Part shown: one piece after another, positions 33,155-40,881 of the stretch
Layout of the letters: every line of letters starts with the position of its first letter
Numbering within the stretch: position 1 is the first letter of the stretch
Position numbers and translations under genes: made by a program
Notes under the pieces: model-generated
The model's database searches: none
Seen by the model: the letters and a program-made list of their open reading frames with translations, nothing else
What the model was told of the DNA's origin: nothing
NCBI GenBank assembly: GCA_024401475.1
Contig: JAKSKZ010000021.1
Location: 1-57,774 of the forward strand
Origin: Paludibacteraceae bacterium
GTDB lineage: Bacteria > Bacteroidota > Bacteroidia > Bacteroidales > Paludibacteraceae
DNA: 57,774 nt
Direction: 5' to 3'

Positions 33155-33856
33155 TTAATTGTTTGATTCAGGGATGATGATTTTATAACCTTTACCGTGA
33201 ATGTTGATAATCTCGATGGATGGGTCATCTTTTAGGTGTTTTCTCAATTTTGTGATATAAACATCCATGCTTCTTGCGTTGAAGTAGTTGTCATCAATCC
33301 AGATGGTCTTCAAAGCATGGTTTCTCTCCAGGATATCGTTGGCGTGGGCACAAAGAAGAGAGAGAAGTTCCGACTCCTTGGTTGTCAATTTCTTCACTTG
33401 GTCGTCGATGGTGAGCACTTGCTTTTGAGTGTCGAAAGTAAACTTTCCCATCTTGTAGATAGCACCGTCTTTATTCTTCTTGCCTTTTACGCGTCTAAGG
33501 ATAGCCTCGATGCGGAGAAGAAGTTCCTCCATGCTGAAAGGCTTGGTCATATAGTCGTCCGCGCCGATCTTGAAGCCTTCGAGGATGTCTTCCTTCAATG
33601 TTTTTGCCGTAAGGAAAAGGATAGGCACCTCTGTATTAATTTGTCTTATCTCTTTTGCTAGTTCGAAGCCGTCTTTGATAGGCATCATAACGTCCAATAC
33701 GCAAATGTCATACTTTGTCTTCACGAAAGCTTTATAGCCGGCATCACCGTCTGGTAGCAAGTCTGTTGCATATCCTTTTGCTTGAAGATACTCCCTCAAT
33801 AGCATACCGAGGTTCTCGTCATCTTCGCATAGTAAAATTCTTGTCTTTTCTTCCAT
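33155..33856 (-). CDS. rprY: Response regulator, OmpR family (RprY-like)
   Basis: A 233-residue two-domain regulator. The receiver (about 1-120) has the acidic pair in LLCEDDENLG, phospho-acceptor Asp in CVLDVMMPIKDG, and the conserved Thr and Lys in LFLTAKTL and MTKPFSMEELLLRI. The winged-helix DNA-binding domain (about 135-230) has LTTKESELLSLLCAHAN, SMDVYITKLRKHLKDDPSIEI and NIHGKGYKIIIPE. It matches the Bacteroides RprY type, linked to envelope and oxidative stress. It begins 4 bases after the kinase stop, so the pair is one operon. The name is by resemblance. Confidence 0.9.
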   Translation of the reverse strand: MEEKTRILLCEDDENLGMLLREYLQAKGYATDLLPDGDAGYKAFVKTKYDICVLDVMMPIKDGFELAKEIRQINTEVPILFLTAKTLKEDILEGFKIGADDYMTKPFSMEELLLRIEAILRRVKGKKNKDGAIYKMGKFTFDTQKQVLTIDDQVKKLTTKESELLSLLCAHANDILERNHALKTIWIDDNYFNARSMDVYITKLRKHLKDDPSIEIINIHGKGYKIIIPESNN

Positions 33857-33860
33857 GACG

Positions 33861-35369
33861 TTACTTTTTTAATGGTATAGATATAATAAATTTTGTTCCT
33901 TTATTTAGTTCGCTCTCTACTCGGATAGTGCCTTTGTGGTCTGTCACCACTTTCTTTACATAGGCGAGGCCCAAACCGAATCCCTTCACGTTATGGACGT
34001 TGCCGGTAGAGACGCGATAGAATTTGTCGAATATTCTCTTTTGGTCGCTCTTTTTGATACCAATACCGTTGTCTTCTACAGAGATGAGGAGATTATTCTT
34101 CTCGTTCCATGTTTTCAGATGGAGGTTGAGAGGACCTTTGCTATATTTCAACGCATTGTCCATCAAATTGTAGATGATGTTGGTGAAATGGATTTCATCT
34201 ACAAGGGCGTAGCAATCTTCGGCGTCCAAGTCAGTTTCTATCGTTCCTCCTGTGTTTTCCACTTTGATGGCGAAGTTGCTTGAGATGTTGATAATCATGT
34301 CATTGATATCCATTTCGATTAGTTTGAGAGCCGAACTCTCTTTTTCAAAAATGGACATTTGAAGAACTTTCTCTATTTGTTGCGTCAATCTTTTTGTTTC
34401 GCTGCTGACCACGCCCGATAACTGTTCGATCATGGCTGGAGTTTTTGGAACGCTTTTATCGTTTAGCATTTGAGCTGCCAAAGAAATCGATGAAACGGGC
34501 GTTTTAAGTTCGTGAGTCATATTATTCATAAAGTCTGTCCTCATCTCTGACAATCGCTTTTGTCGGGAGATGATAATCATCGCATAGATGAATGTAAAGA
34601 GCAGCAGAATAGTAAAAATCACCGATGGAATCAGCAAAGTGAGCGAGCTTCTGATGTAATTGTTCTTTGTTGGAAAATAGACTCTCAAGTAGTTGGATTG
34701 AGGATTAGGGTCGTTGGGAAATAGAATCTGAGTATAATACTCGGAGTCGTTTTCGCCCTCTTCGTCAAAGCCTTTACTTTTATAGAGTTCCTTACCGTCT
34801 TTATCTATTACGCTGAAATAGTGGGGAAGGTTTAGGCCGTTGAAATCCAATTCCTTATCCAATATTTCATTCACTTGCTGAAAATCTATTCGTTCTTCGA
34901 TTGGGCGTACATACGATTCGCTAAGCAATCGGATTAGAATGTCGTCGAGAAGAGCTCTTTCGTGAATATATCTTTCTCTCAACTTATTTTGTAGTATGCG
35001 TGAGGATTCTTGAATGGTGTTCGAACCATGCTTCATGGAGATGAACACTTTAGGTTTCACCCTCGTGCATGAATATTTTTTTGTCGTGTCAATCAGTCGG
35101 GCAATTCCGTTTGGGTCGAAATTGAAGTTGGACGAGGTTGTAATCTTTGTTCGGTTGGAGGGAGTTGTGAGGTTTTTGTTCAAATATTGAAGTGTCTCCT
35201 CTTCCTCAAGCATACGCACAACGCCATATAGACTTTTTTTGACAGATTCATCGAATTGCTCTGACCGCATGTCTGCTGTCAGTTTCATATATTTGGCCTG
35301 CAAGATTATCAATCCGAAGAATGACACAGCCATAATGATGCCCAATAATATGATGCTTTTCTTTTTCAT
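33861..35369 (-). CDS. rprX: Sensor histidine kinase (RprX-like)
   Basis: About 502 residues from the ATG at 35369, which begins the first transmembrane helix (KKKSIILLGIIMAVSFFGLIILQAKYM); the longer frame adds ten residues upstream of the probable transcript start. A periplasmic sensor region of about 230 residues is followed by a second helix (LLIPSVIFTILLLFTFIYAMIII). The HisKA H-box is MTHELKTPVSSISLAAQML, with N-box NIIYNLMDNALKYSKG and G-boxes DNGIGIKKSD and GFGLGLAYVK. There is no HAMP domain, as in RprX. It autophosphorylates and passes phosphate to the downstream regulator. The signal is unknown. Confidence 0.91.
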   Translation of the reverse strand: MKKKSIILLGIIMAVSFFGLIILQAKYMKLTADMRSEQFDESVKKSLYGVVRMLEEEETLQYLNKNLTTPSNRTKITTSSNFNFDPNGIARLIDTTKKYSCTRVKPKVFISMKHGSNTIQESSRILQNKLRERYIHERALLDDILIRLLSESYVRPIEERIDFQQVNEILDKELDFNGLNLPHYFSVIDKDGKELYKSKGFDEEGENDSEYYTQILFPNDPNPQSNYLRVYFPTKNNYIRSSLTLLIPSVIFTILLLFTFIYAMIIISRQKRLSEMRTDFMNNMTHELKTPVSSISLAAQMLNDKSVPKTPAMIEQLSGVVSSETKRLTQQIEKVLQMSIFEKESSALKLIEMDINDMIINISSNFAIKVENTGGTIETDLDAEDCYALVDEIHFTNIIYNLMDNALKYSKGPLNLHLKTWNEKNNLLISVEDNGIGIKKSDQKRIFDKFYRVSTGNVHNVKGFGLGLAYVKKVVTDHKGTIRVESELNKGTKFIISIPLKK

Positions 35370-35373
35370 ATAG

Positions 35374-35381
35374 CAAATATA
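35374..35381 (-). promoter_or_regulatory. -7 promoter box for rprXY
   Basis: Minus-strand TATATTTG fits TAnnTTTG. It ends only four bases before the kinase ATG, so the message would be leaderless or nearly so, unless another promoter is used. Confidence 0.4.
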
Positions 35382-35400
35382 AAAAAAGGATTTTAACATT

Positions 35401-35430
35401 TCTCCGCCTTAACTTTATTTAAGGCAGAGA
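35401..35430. promoter_or_regulatory. Inverted repeat at the rprXY promoter, candidate operator
   Basis: TCTCCGCCTTAA and TTAAGGCAGAGA are 12-base arms with one mismatch around a six-base spacer. The repeat covers the position where the -33 element of the rprX promoter should be. Because the flanking genes diverge, it cannot be a terminator for either. Confidence 0.55.
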
Positions 35431-35633
35431 AAGCAAGGTTCATTTCTATATTTCAATGAATTTTTGTCATAACAATAATGTTTCAGGGAATATGATAAAA
35501 GTTGCGATTTCATCGGAGGAAATGACCATATGTTAAAATAACTTGTAGCTTATGTTTTACGGAAGAGCATTTTAAACTTCTGGATGGATAAAAAATATAG
35601 GTTGTCAGCAACCAATTTCCCTTATTTAATGTT

Positions 35634-35641
35634 TAATTTTG
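35634..35641 (+). promoter_or_regulatory. -7 promoter box for the antiporter
   Basis: TAATTTTG fits TAnnTTTG and places the start about 13 bases before the antiporter ATG. No TTTG is found at the usual -33 spacing. Confidence 0.45.
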
Positions 35642-35660
35642 TACGAGAAACAAATAGTAT

Positions 35661-37961
35661 ATGCATACTTCACACCTCATATCGGATTTGGCTTTGATAT
35701 TGGTTTCGGCCGGTATCACTACAATCTTGTTCAAATGGCTGAAGCAACCAGTGGTATTGGGTTATATCGTGGCTGGTTGTCTTATCGGAACACATATCAC
35801 ATTGACCCCGACGGTTGGATCGACGGAGGATATCGGTAACTGGTCTGAAATAGGCGTGATCTTCTTGTTGTTTGCTTTAGGTTTGGAGTTCAGTTTCAAG
35901 AAATTGCTCAATATGGGCAAGACGGCCTTGATAGCTTCGTTGGTCATCATCTTTTCGATGATTATTTTGGGAACTCTTGTTGGTTTGGCATTGGGTTGGG
36001 GCTTGACGAATAGTGTCTTGTTGGGTAGTATGATTTGTATGTCTTCCACCACGATTATCATTAAGGCCTTGGATGATTTGGGCTTACGTTCGCAGAAGTT
36101 TACTAATGTGGTGTTTGGTATTCTTATCTTGGAGGATTTGATGGCGATTCTGCTGTTGGTACTTGTTTCTACGATGGGAGCGAACAAATCGTTTGCTGGC
36201 GGCGAACTGTTGACGGACATGGATTCTCCGTTCTGGAATCTTCTTAAACTGCTCTTCTTCCTTACCGTTTGGTTGATTTTCGGAATTTTCTTTGTACCTA
36301 CTTTCTTTAAGATAACCAAGAAATATCTGAATGAGGAGACGATGTTGATCGTGTCGTTGGGTATGTGCTTGGCGATGGTGATGTTTGCCATCGAGGTTAA
36401 TTTCTCGGCAGCCTTGGGTGCTTTCGTGATGGGTTCTATATTGGCGGAAACGGTTGAGGCTGATTATATTGAACGAATCATCAAACCGGTAAAAAACCTG
36501 TTTGGCGCCATCTTCTTTGTGTCGGTGGGCATGATGATAGATTTTTCTGTCTTGGTTGATTATGCCTTTCCAATTTTGATCATTACGCTCACGGTAATAT
36601 GCGGACAAGTCTTTTTTGCCACATGTGGTATTTTACTATCGGGGCAACCGCTGAAAATAGCGATTCAATCGAGTTTTAGCCTTACGCAGATTGGTGAGTT
36701 CGCATTCATTATTGCTCAGTTAGGAACAGATTTGCATTTGATAGACGGCTTCCTTTATCCTGTTATTGTGGCGGTTTCGGTGATTACGATTTTCATCACG
36801 CCGTTTATGATAAAATTAGCGATGCCGGCCTATATGTTTATCGAGGCCAATATGCCGGCTGAATGGAAAGTCTTTATTGAGCGCCGTTCGTTGGCCAACA
36901 AGGAGGCTATTGCTGAAAATGTGTGGCATAGCCTGTTGAAGCAGATGCTTCGCATTGTGTTGGTCTATTCAGCTTTGGTAGTGGCAATCATCATTTTGGC
37001 AGTCAATTATTTCATTCCTTTTGTTAAAGGAAATATAGATGGCTGGATTGGCGCTTTGTTGGCGTCGTCGTTGACGATTCTCATCATATCACCATTCTTG
37101 CGTGCCATGGTGGCGAAGAAGAACCATTCGAAAGAGTATAGGTATTTGTGGAATGTCTCGCGCTATAATCGTGCGCCGCTTATCATTCTCATTGTGCTTC
37201 GATTCATGTTGGCGATGGCGTTTATATGTTTCGTCTTGATGCGTACTTTCGATGTGGCGATAGGACTTTTGATTGTCGTTGCGGGTTTGTTGGTGGTGCT
37301 GATGATGATTTCCAAGCGGTTGAAGTTCCATTCGATTGTTATAGAGCGTAAGTTCTTCTATAATTTGAATTCTCGCGAGTATGAGTTGTCTAAGTTGGAT
37401 TCTGGGGTGATTTCTCCTTTCAACAAAGGCAATTTGGCAATGCACCTTTCCGTGTATGACTTGCATTTGGCAGATTTCGAAGTGCCTGCAGATTCAGTCT
37501 GTGTAGGAAAAGAGTTGAAGGCTTTGAATTTCAGGAAGCGTTTAGGCATTCATGTCGTTTCCATCATTCGAGGAGAAGACCGCATTAATATTCCTGGAGG
37601 AACCGAGCAAATATTTCCGGCCGATAAATTATTAGCATTGGGAACTGATGATCAACTGAAAGCTTTTGAAACGGAACTTGCATTGAAGCGGACTGTTTCT
37701 GAAAATAAGGAGGTTGGACTCGAACAGGTTGAAGTCGAAAACAATTCGGTTTTGATAGGTAAGAGCATCTTGCAGTCAGGTATAAGGGACAAGGCAAAAT
37801 GTCTTGTGGTCGGCATAGAGCGAGCTGGCGTTTTGACGATGAATCCGGATGTTTCCACCATTTTCCAAAGTGGTGATGTCGTATGGATAGTGGGAGAGAG
37901 CGAGAAGATCAAGGAGTTAACCCATGTCCAAAGTTCTATCTCTATTGTTGAGGCTCAGTAG
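35661..37961 (+). CDS. CPA2 cation:proton antiporter with two TrkA-C domains
   Basis: A 766-residue membrane protein. Residues about 1-390 carry the 12-13 helix Na+/H+ or K+/H+ exchanger fold (KefB/KefC type): LGYIVAGCLIGTH, LLFALGLEFSFKKL, MSSTTIIIKAL, LILEDLMAILLL with the ion-binding Asp, and ALGAFVMGSILAET. After a linker with four more hydrophobic segments (about 430-560), two successive RCK_C/TrkA-C-type domains occur (about 590-670 and 690-766). No nucleotide-binding RCK_N domain lies between them. It exchanges cations for pH, Na+ or K+ homeostasis at the inner membrane. The ligand of the RCK_C pair is unknown; cyclic dinucleotides bind such domains in some proteins. Confidence 0.9.
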   Translation: MHTSHLISDLALILVSAGITTILFKWLKQPVVLGYIVAGCLIGTHITLTPTVGSTEDIGNWSEIGVIFLLFALGLEFSFKKLLNMGKTALIASLVIIFSMIILGTLVGLALGWGLTNSVLLGSMICMSSTTIIIKALDDLGLRSQKFTNVVFGILILEDLMAILLLVLVSTMGANKSFAGGELLTDMDSPFWNLLKLLFFLTVWLIFGIFFVPTFFKITKKYLNEETMLIVSLGMCLAMVMFAIEVNFSAALGAFVMGSILAETVEADYIERIIKPVKNLFGAIFFVSVGMMIDFSVLVDYAFPILIITLTVICGQVFFATCGILLSGQPLKIAIQSSFSLTQIGEFAFIIAQLGTDLHLIDGFLYPVIVAVSVITIFITPFMIKLAMPAYMFIEANMPAEWKVFIERRSLANKEAIAENVWHSLLKQMLRIVLVYSALVVAIIILAVNYFIPFVKGNIDGWIGALLASSLTILIISPFLRAMVAKKNHSKEYRYLWNVSRYNRAPLIILIVLRFMLAMAFICFVLMRTFDVAIGLLIVVAGLLVVLMMISKRLKFHSIVIERKFFYNLNSREYELSKLDSGVISPFNKGNLAMHLSVYDLHLADFEVPADSVCVGKELKALNFRKRLGIHVVSIIRGEDRINIPGGTEQIFPADKLLALGTDDQLKAFETELALKRTVSENKEVGLEQVEVENNSVLIGKSILQSGIRDKAKCLVVGIERAGVLTMNPDVSTIFQSGDVVWIVGESEKIKELTHVQSSISIVEAQ

Positions 37962-37982
37962 GGGCAACCCTTGTGGTTGCCC
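37962..37982 (+). terminator. Hairpin after the antiporter
   Basis: GGGCAACC pairs with GGTTGCCC around a five-base loop directly past the stop. A second weaker stem (GGTAATCAA/TTGATTACC) follows at 37988-38012 and overlaps the end of the converging PHP gene. Confidence 0.6.
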
Positions 37983-38007
37983 AAAGTGGTAATCAATAAA
38001 ATCTTGA

Positions 38008-38727
38008 TTACCCTTCGTGAAGAGCCAATATTTTAAAAAACCTATCTATTTTATCGTTTAGTATCAATTCATCGGGAAATTCAGTCTCTTGAATCAATTC
38101 TAAAACACGTTCATGGCGGCCCACATCGAAAGAGATGTGAGCATCACTTCCCATTATAATCGGAACTTCGTATTTCTTGCATAGTTGGAGTATTTCCACA
38201 TTGTTGCTTTTTGCATACTTCTTTTTTCGATCGGGATTAAGAGAACTATTATTGATTTCCAAAATAGTGCCGTACTCTTTAGAGGCTAAGACGATAGGTT
38301 CGAACAGCAGTTCGGCTGTTCCATCTCCTGGGTGGCTGATGATATCTATCTTTCTGTTTTTGATGACGTTAATCATTCCAGCCGTATTTTCTTCCATCGT
38401 GCCTTTTTGGTAGCAGCGGCCATGGATGCCCGCTATACGAATATCCAATTTATCGATGTCCTCCTCAACGAGGTCTAGTTCACCCTTATAGTTTAAAATA
38501 TTCAATTCCGCACCCATAAGGAGCTTCACTCCGTACATTTCTCGAGGAATGATTCCAAAGTTGTGAAAATACATTGGATGGCAAGCATCAGGCATGGCAG
38601 GACCATGGTCAGTTATGCCGAGCACTTTCAGACCTTTCATGGCGGCCGCTTGTACCATTTCTTGGATGGTACTATAAGCATGTCCGCTCATCACCGTATG
38701 TGTATGTACGTCGAGAATAGCTTTCAT
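38008..38727 (-). CDS. PHP-domain phosphoesterase, YcdX-like
   Basis: A 239-residue PHP (polymerase and histidinol phosphatase) family enzyme with a likely trinuclear metal site. Metal-binding motifs: DVHTHTVMSGHA (residues about 6-17), GITDHGPAMPDACHPMYFHN, GAELNIL, GIHGRCY, ISHPGDG and GSDAHISFDVGRHE. This order and length match the YcdX-type hydrolases, with phosphatase activity on small phosphorylated substrates. The substrate is unknown. It is flanked downstream by the converging antiporter and upstream by a separately promoted methyltransferase, so it may be an independent unit. Confidence 0.88.
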   Translation of the reverse strand: MKAILDVHTHTVMSGHAYSTIQEMVQAAAMKGLKVLGITDHGPAMPDACHPMYFHNFGIIPREMYGVKLLMGAELNILNYKGELDLVEEDIDKLDIRIAGIHGRCYQKGTMEENTAGMINVIKNRKIDIISHPGDGTAELLFEPIVLASKEYGTILEINNSSLNPDRKKKYAKSNNVEILQLCKKYEVPIIMGSDAHISFDVGRHERVLELIQETEFPDELILNDKIDRFFKILALHEG

Positions 38728-38763
38728 AATCCTCTTTTTATGGGTGTTTATTGTAACTCTTTA

Positions 38764-39471
38764 TCATAGCAATTTTAATTCTGCCAAATAGAGGTAATGG
38801 TCGTCTTCGTATATTTTCTTGCACGAAAATCCGTGGAGTTTTGCGCAATCTTCCAATTTCTCGTAATCGACAAAGACCCAGTTGAAAGGGTTGCCTTTTT
38901 TTCCGTTGAATTCGAAAGAATACTCCAATTCACCGTAATAACTTCCGTTCAAATCGACTAAGACGCTACCATCTTCTTCTTCGTAAAGATAGATAAGATC
39001 GGAGGAATCCAATAAGATTTTACCTCCAGGATTAAGCAATTTCTTTGCTTGTTTGAAGAATGAAGAAAGGTTGTTCAACTTGCCCACAATACCAATGCCA
39101 TTCATCAACATTAAGATGGTGTCGTATGTGGCACCTTCGTATTTGAAAAAGTCGTTCAAGACAGTTTTTTTGATACCACGTTGTTGCATTACCTCAATGG
39201 CACCTTCCGAAATATCGAGGGCGGTGACGTCTAATCCATGATCTTGAAGGTAGAGCGAATGGCTTCCTGCACCAGCACCCACGTCAAGCACGTTTCCCGA
39301 ACAACGTTTTAAAGCAGTACGTTCGGCCTGAGGCATCTCTTTATAATCTCTGAAAAACGTAGAAATTGGCCATTCCTCTGTCTCAGCAATATCGCTTTCA
39401 ACAACAAAAACCGCCTTTTTATCGCCATTTTGATAGGCTTTCAAGCCATCACCATAAACATCTTCCTTCAT
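38764..39471 (-). CDS. Class I SAM-dependent methyltransferase
   Basis: A 235-residue protein with a Rossmann-fold methyltransferase domain: motif I VLDVGAGAGSHSLYLQDHG near residue 65, motif II VTALDISEGAIEVMQQRG, and the motif IV-like region DTILMLMNGIGIVG. The N-terminal ~50 residues are a separate cap (VESDIAETEEWPISTFFRDYKEMP). The acceptor is unknown: it could be a small molecule or a lipid precursor. A consensus promoter lies just upstream, indicating its own transcript, possibly extending into the PHP gene 36 bases downstream. Confidence 0.85.
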   Translation of the reverse strand: MKEDVYGDGLKAYQNGDKKAVFVVESDIAETEEWPISTFFRDYKEMPQAERTALKRCSGNVLDVGAGAGSHSLYLQDHGLDVTALDISEGAIEVMQQRGIKKTVLNDFFKYEGATYDTILMLMNGIGIVGKLNNLSSFFKQAKKLLNPGGKILLDSSDLIYLYEEEDGSVLVDLNGSYYGELEYSFEFNGKKGNPFNWVFVDYEKLEDCAKLHGFSCKKIYEDDHYLYLAELKLL

Positions 39472-39523
39472 GAATAATTTGATTGATGTGTGACATTGGG
39501 TTAGTAAATATCAACCCTATATA

Positions 39524-39554
39524 CAAAAATAAGAAAAGTGGGGTAATAATCAAA
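39524..39554 (-). promoter_or_regulatory. Promoter of the methyltransferase gene
   Basis: Minus strand: TTTG (39551-39554), 19 bases, TATTTTTG (39524-39531). The start site falls near 39517, giving a leader of about 45 bases. Confidence 0.65.
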
Positions 39555-39601
39555 TGGGAGGAAATAAAAAAGAGAAACTACAGAAATCAGTAATATGAAA
39601 A

Positions 39602-39636
39602 AGGGTGCATCTTAATTTTATGTTTTGATGCACCCT
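39602..39636 (-). terminator. Terminator of the FKBP-like pair
   Basis: AGGGTGCATC pairs with GATGCACCCT around a 15-base loop just past the stop at 39679 and is followed on the minus strand by TTTTCATATT. Confidence 0.7.
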
Positions 39637-39678
39637 CTTGCTAGTATGAAGAAAATTTATTTTATCGCTTTAATAAAA

Positions 39679-40023
39679 TTATTCTTTTGCTTGCTTTTCG
39701 TCTTTTGCTTCTTCTCTCATTTTTTCTAGAATAGCAGCAATTGAACTAATAGAAACACTGACAGAATCTTGTTTTAGTCCCGCAATAAATCCATCTCTGA
39801 CAACCTTTTGGTTGTTCTCGTCGTTATCAATTTTGGCAGCTTGCAGAAATTGTAAACATAATTCTCCTGAACGATGCCCCAAAATATAGTTAATAGAATC
39901 AATATAGCTATCTAATTCAATTTTTGACAAAGGAACAGCTCTCTCTGTTTTCTGTTTCTGCTCGCAAGAGCAGAGAGTAGCTACTATTAAAACTACTGTA
40001 GTTATATATTTAATTGTTTTCAT
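39679..40023 (-). CDS. Lipoprotein resembling an FKBP N-terminal domain only
   Basis: A 114-residue protein with a lipoprotein signal (lipobox ATLCSC near residue 20). The mature part (KIELDSYIDSINYILGHRSGELCLQFLQAA...NQKVVRDGFIAGLKQDS) resembles the helical N-terminal dimerisation domain of FKBP/Mip-type isomerases, but the catalytic FK506-binding domain is absent. Its ATG overlaps the stop of the upstream FKBP gene by ATGA (40020-40023), so the two are translationally coupled. It may pair with that protein through the N-terminal domains. A periplasmic chaperone accessory role is inferred. Confidence 0.72.
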   Translation of the reverse strand: MKTIKYITTVVLIVATLCSCEQKQKTERAVPLSKIELDSYIDSINYILGHRSGELCLQFLQAAKIDNDENNQKVVRDGFIAGLKQDSVSVSISSIAAILEKMREEAKDEKQAKE

Positions 40024-40730
40024 TTCTTTATGTCAGTCATTTCAAAATCATAAACAAGTGTGGTATATGGCTTAACTTTAGAATTTTCGCCGAAACTCAA
40101 TGTGTTAAACAAAGTTGGAGGTATAACCATTTGCCATTTAGAACCTATAGGCATGGTTGTTATTAGTTGCGTAAAACAGTCATTAAATAACTCCACTTTA
40201 ATCCACGTAGGTTCTTCCTTAGGTGTGCCATCGAATTTTTTACCATTATATTCCTTTCCTACATATTTAATCAAGACTTCAGATTCCGTAGTTGGAATTA
40301 GGCCTGACCCTTTAGAAATTATTTTATAAAGAACGCCGTTATTCATTTTTATAACACTGTCATTCTTTGAATATTCGTTCAATAGACTATCTCCCACAGC
40401 AATATAATCTTTATTCTTCTGTTTATTAAGGAATTCATGCAAACCATTCAACATCATTTCTGCATCGTCGCGCGACATGAAGAATGAGTCAGTTGTTAGA
40501 GCATCTATAAAACCTTTAATGATAATTTGACTTTTTAATGTCATTGTATCAGGATAAAAAGCCATTTGCTTTAATAGGATATCTGCTGACTTATAACCGC
40601 AATAATAGCTTACGGAATCTTTTGTGGAGTGAAGGAGCGTTTTCTTTTCTTCTATTTGATTTGTTTGATTGTGGCATGAGCATACAAGTTGTAGTATTGC
40701 TACTACCATCAACCATTTCATCTTTTTCAT
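40020..40730 (-). CDS. FKBP-type peptidyl-prolyl isomerase, lipoprotein
   Basis: A 236-residue envelope protein with a lipoprotein signal (MVVAILQLVCSC, Cys near residue 19). The helical N-terminal domain (DSVSYYCGYKSADILLKQM...IIKGFIDAL) precedes the FKBP domain at about 125-236 (GVLYKIISKGSG, EVLIKYVGKEYNGKKFDGT, MPIGSKWQMVIPPTLFN, VYDFEMTDIKK). Several aromatic active-site residues of classical FKBP are changed, so isomerase activity may be weak; chaperone function is possible. The start could be the second Met four codons in. It is coupled to the truncated partner downstream. Confidence 0.82.
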   Translation of the reverse strand: MKKMKWLMVVAILQLVCSCHNQTNQIEEKKTLLHSTKDSVSYYCGYKSADILLKQMAFYPDTMTLKSQIIIKGFIDALTTDSFFMSRDDAEMMLNGLHEFLNKQKNKDYIAVGDSLLNEYSKNDSVIKMNNGVLYKIISKGSGLIPTTESEVLIKYVGKEYNGKKFDGTPKEEPTWIKVELFNDCFTQLITTMPIGSKWQMVIPPTLFNTLSFGENSKVKPYTTLVYDFEMTDIKK

Positions 40731-40783
40731 GCTTTTCTGAATTTTATAAGACTTTATTGAAATATCCTAAATATGTTTACGAA

Positions 40784-40812
40784 ATGAGGGCACATCAATG
40801 ATGTACCCTCAT
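40784..40812 (-). terminator. Terminator of the MABP-like lipoprotein gene
   Basis: ATGAGGG-ACATCA pairs with TGATGT-CCCTCAT around a minimal loop, 70 bases beyond the stop at 40882 in the minus direction. There is no strong U tract. Confidence 0.6.
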
Positions 40813-40881
40813 TATTTTGTGTTCAATCAAAAAACTCAAAATTGCCCCAGATTACTCGAAATCAATAGGGGTGTCTAATAT

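Larger units (their letters stand above)
35370..35660. other. Divergent control region, rprXY / antiporter
   Basis: About 290 non-coding bases between divergent genes. It contains the rprX -7 box (35374-35381), an inverted repeat at 35401-35430 and the antiporter -7 box TAATTTTG at 35634-35641. The middle part is featureless to my reading. Confidence 0.5.
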
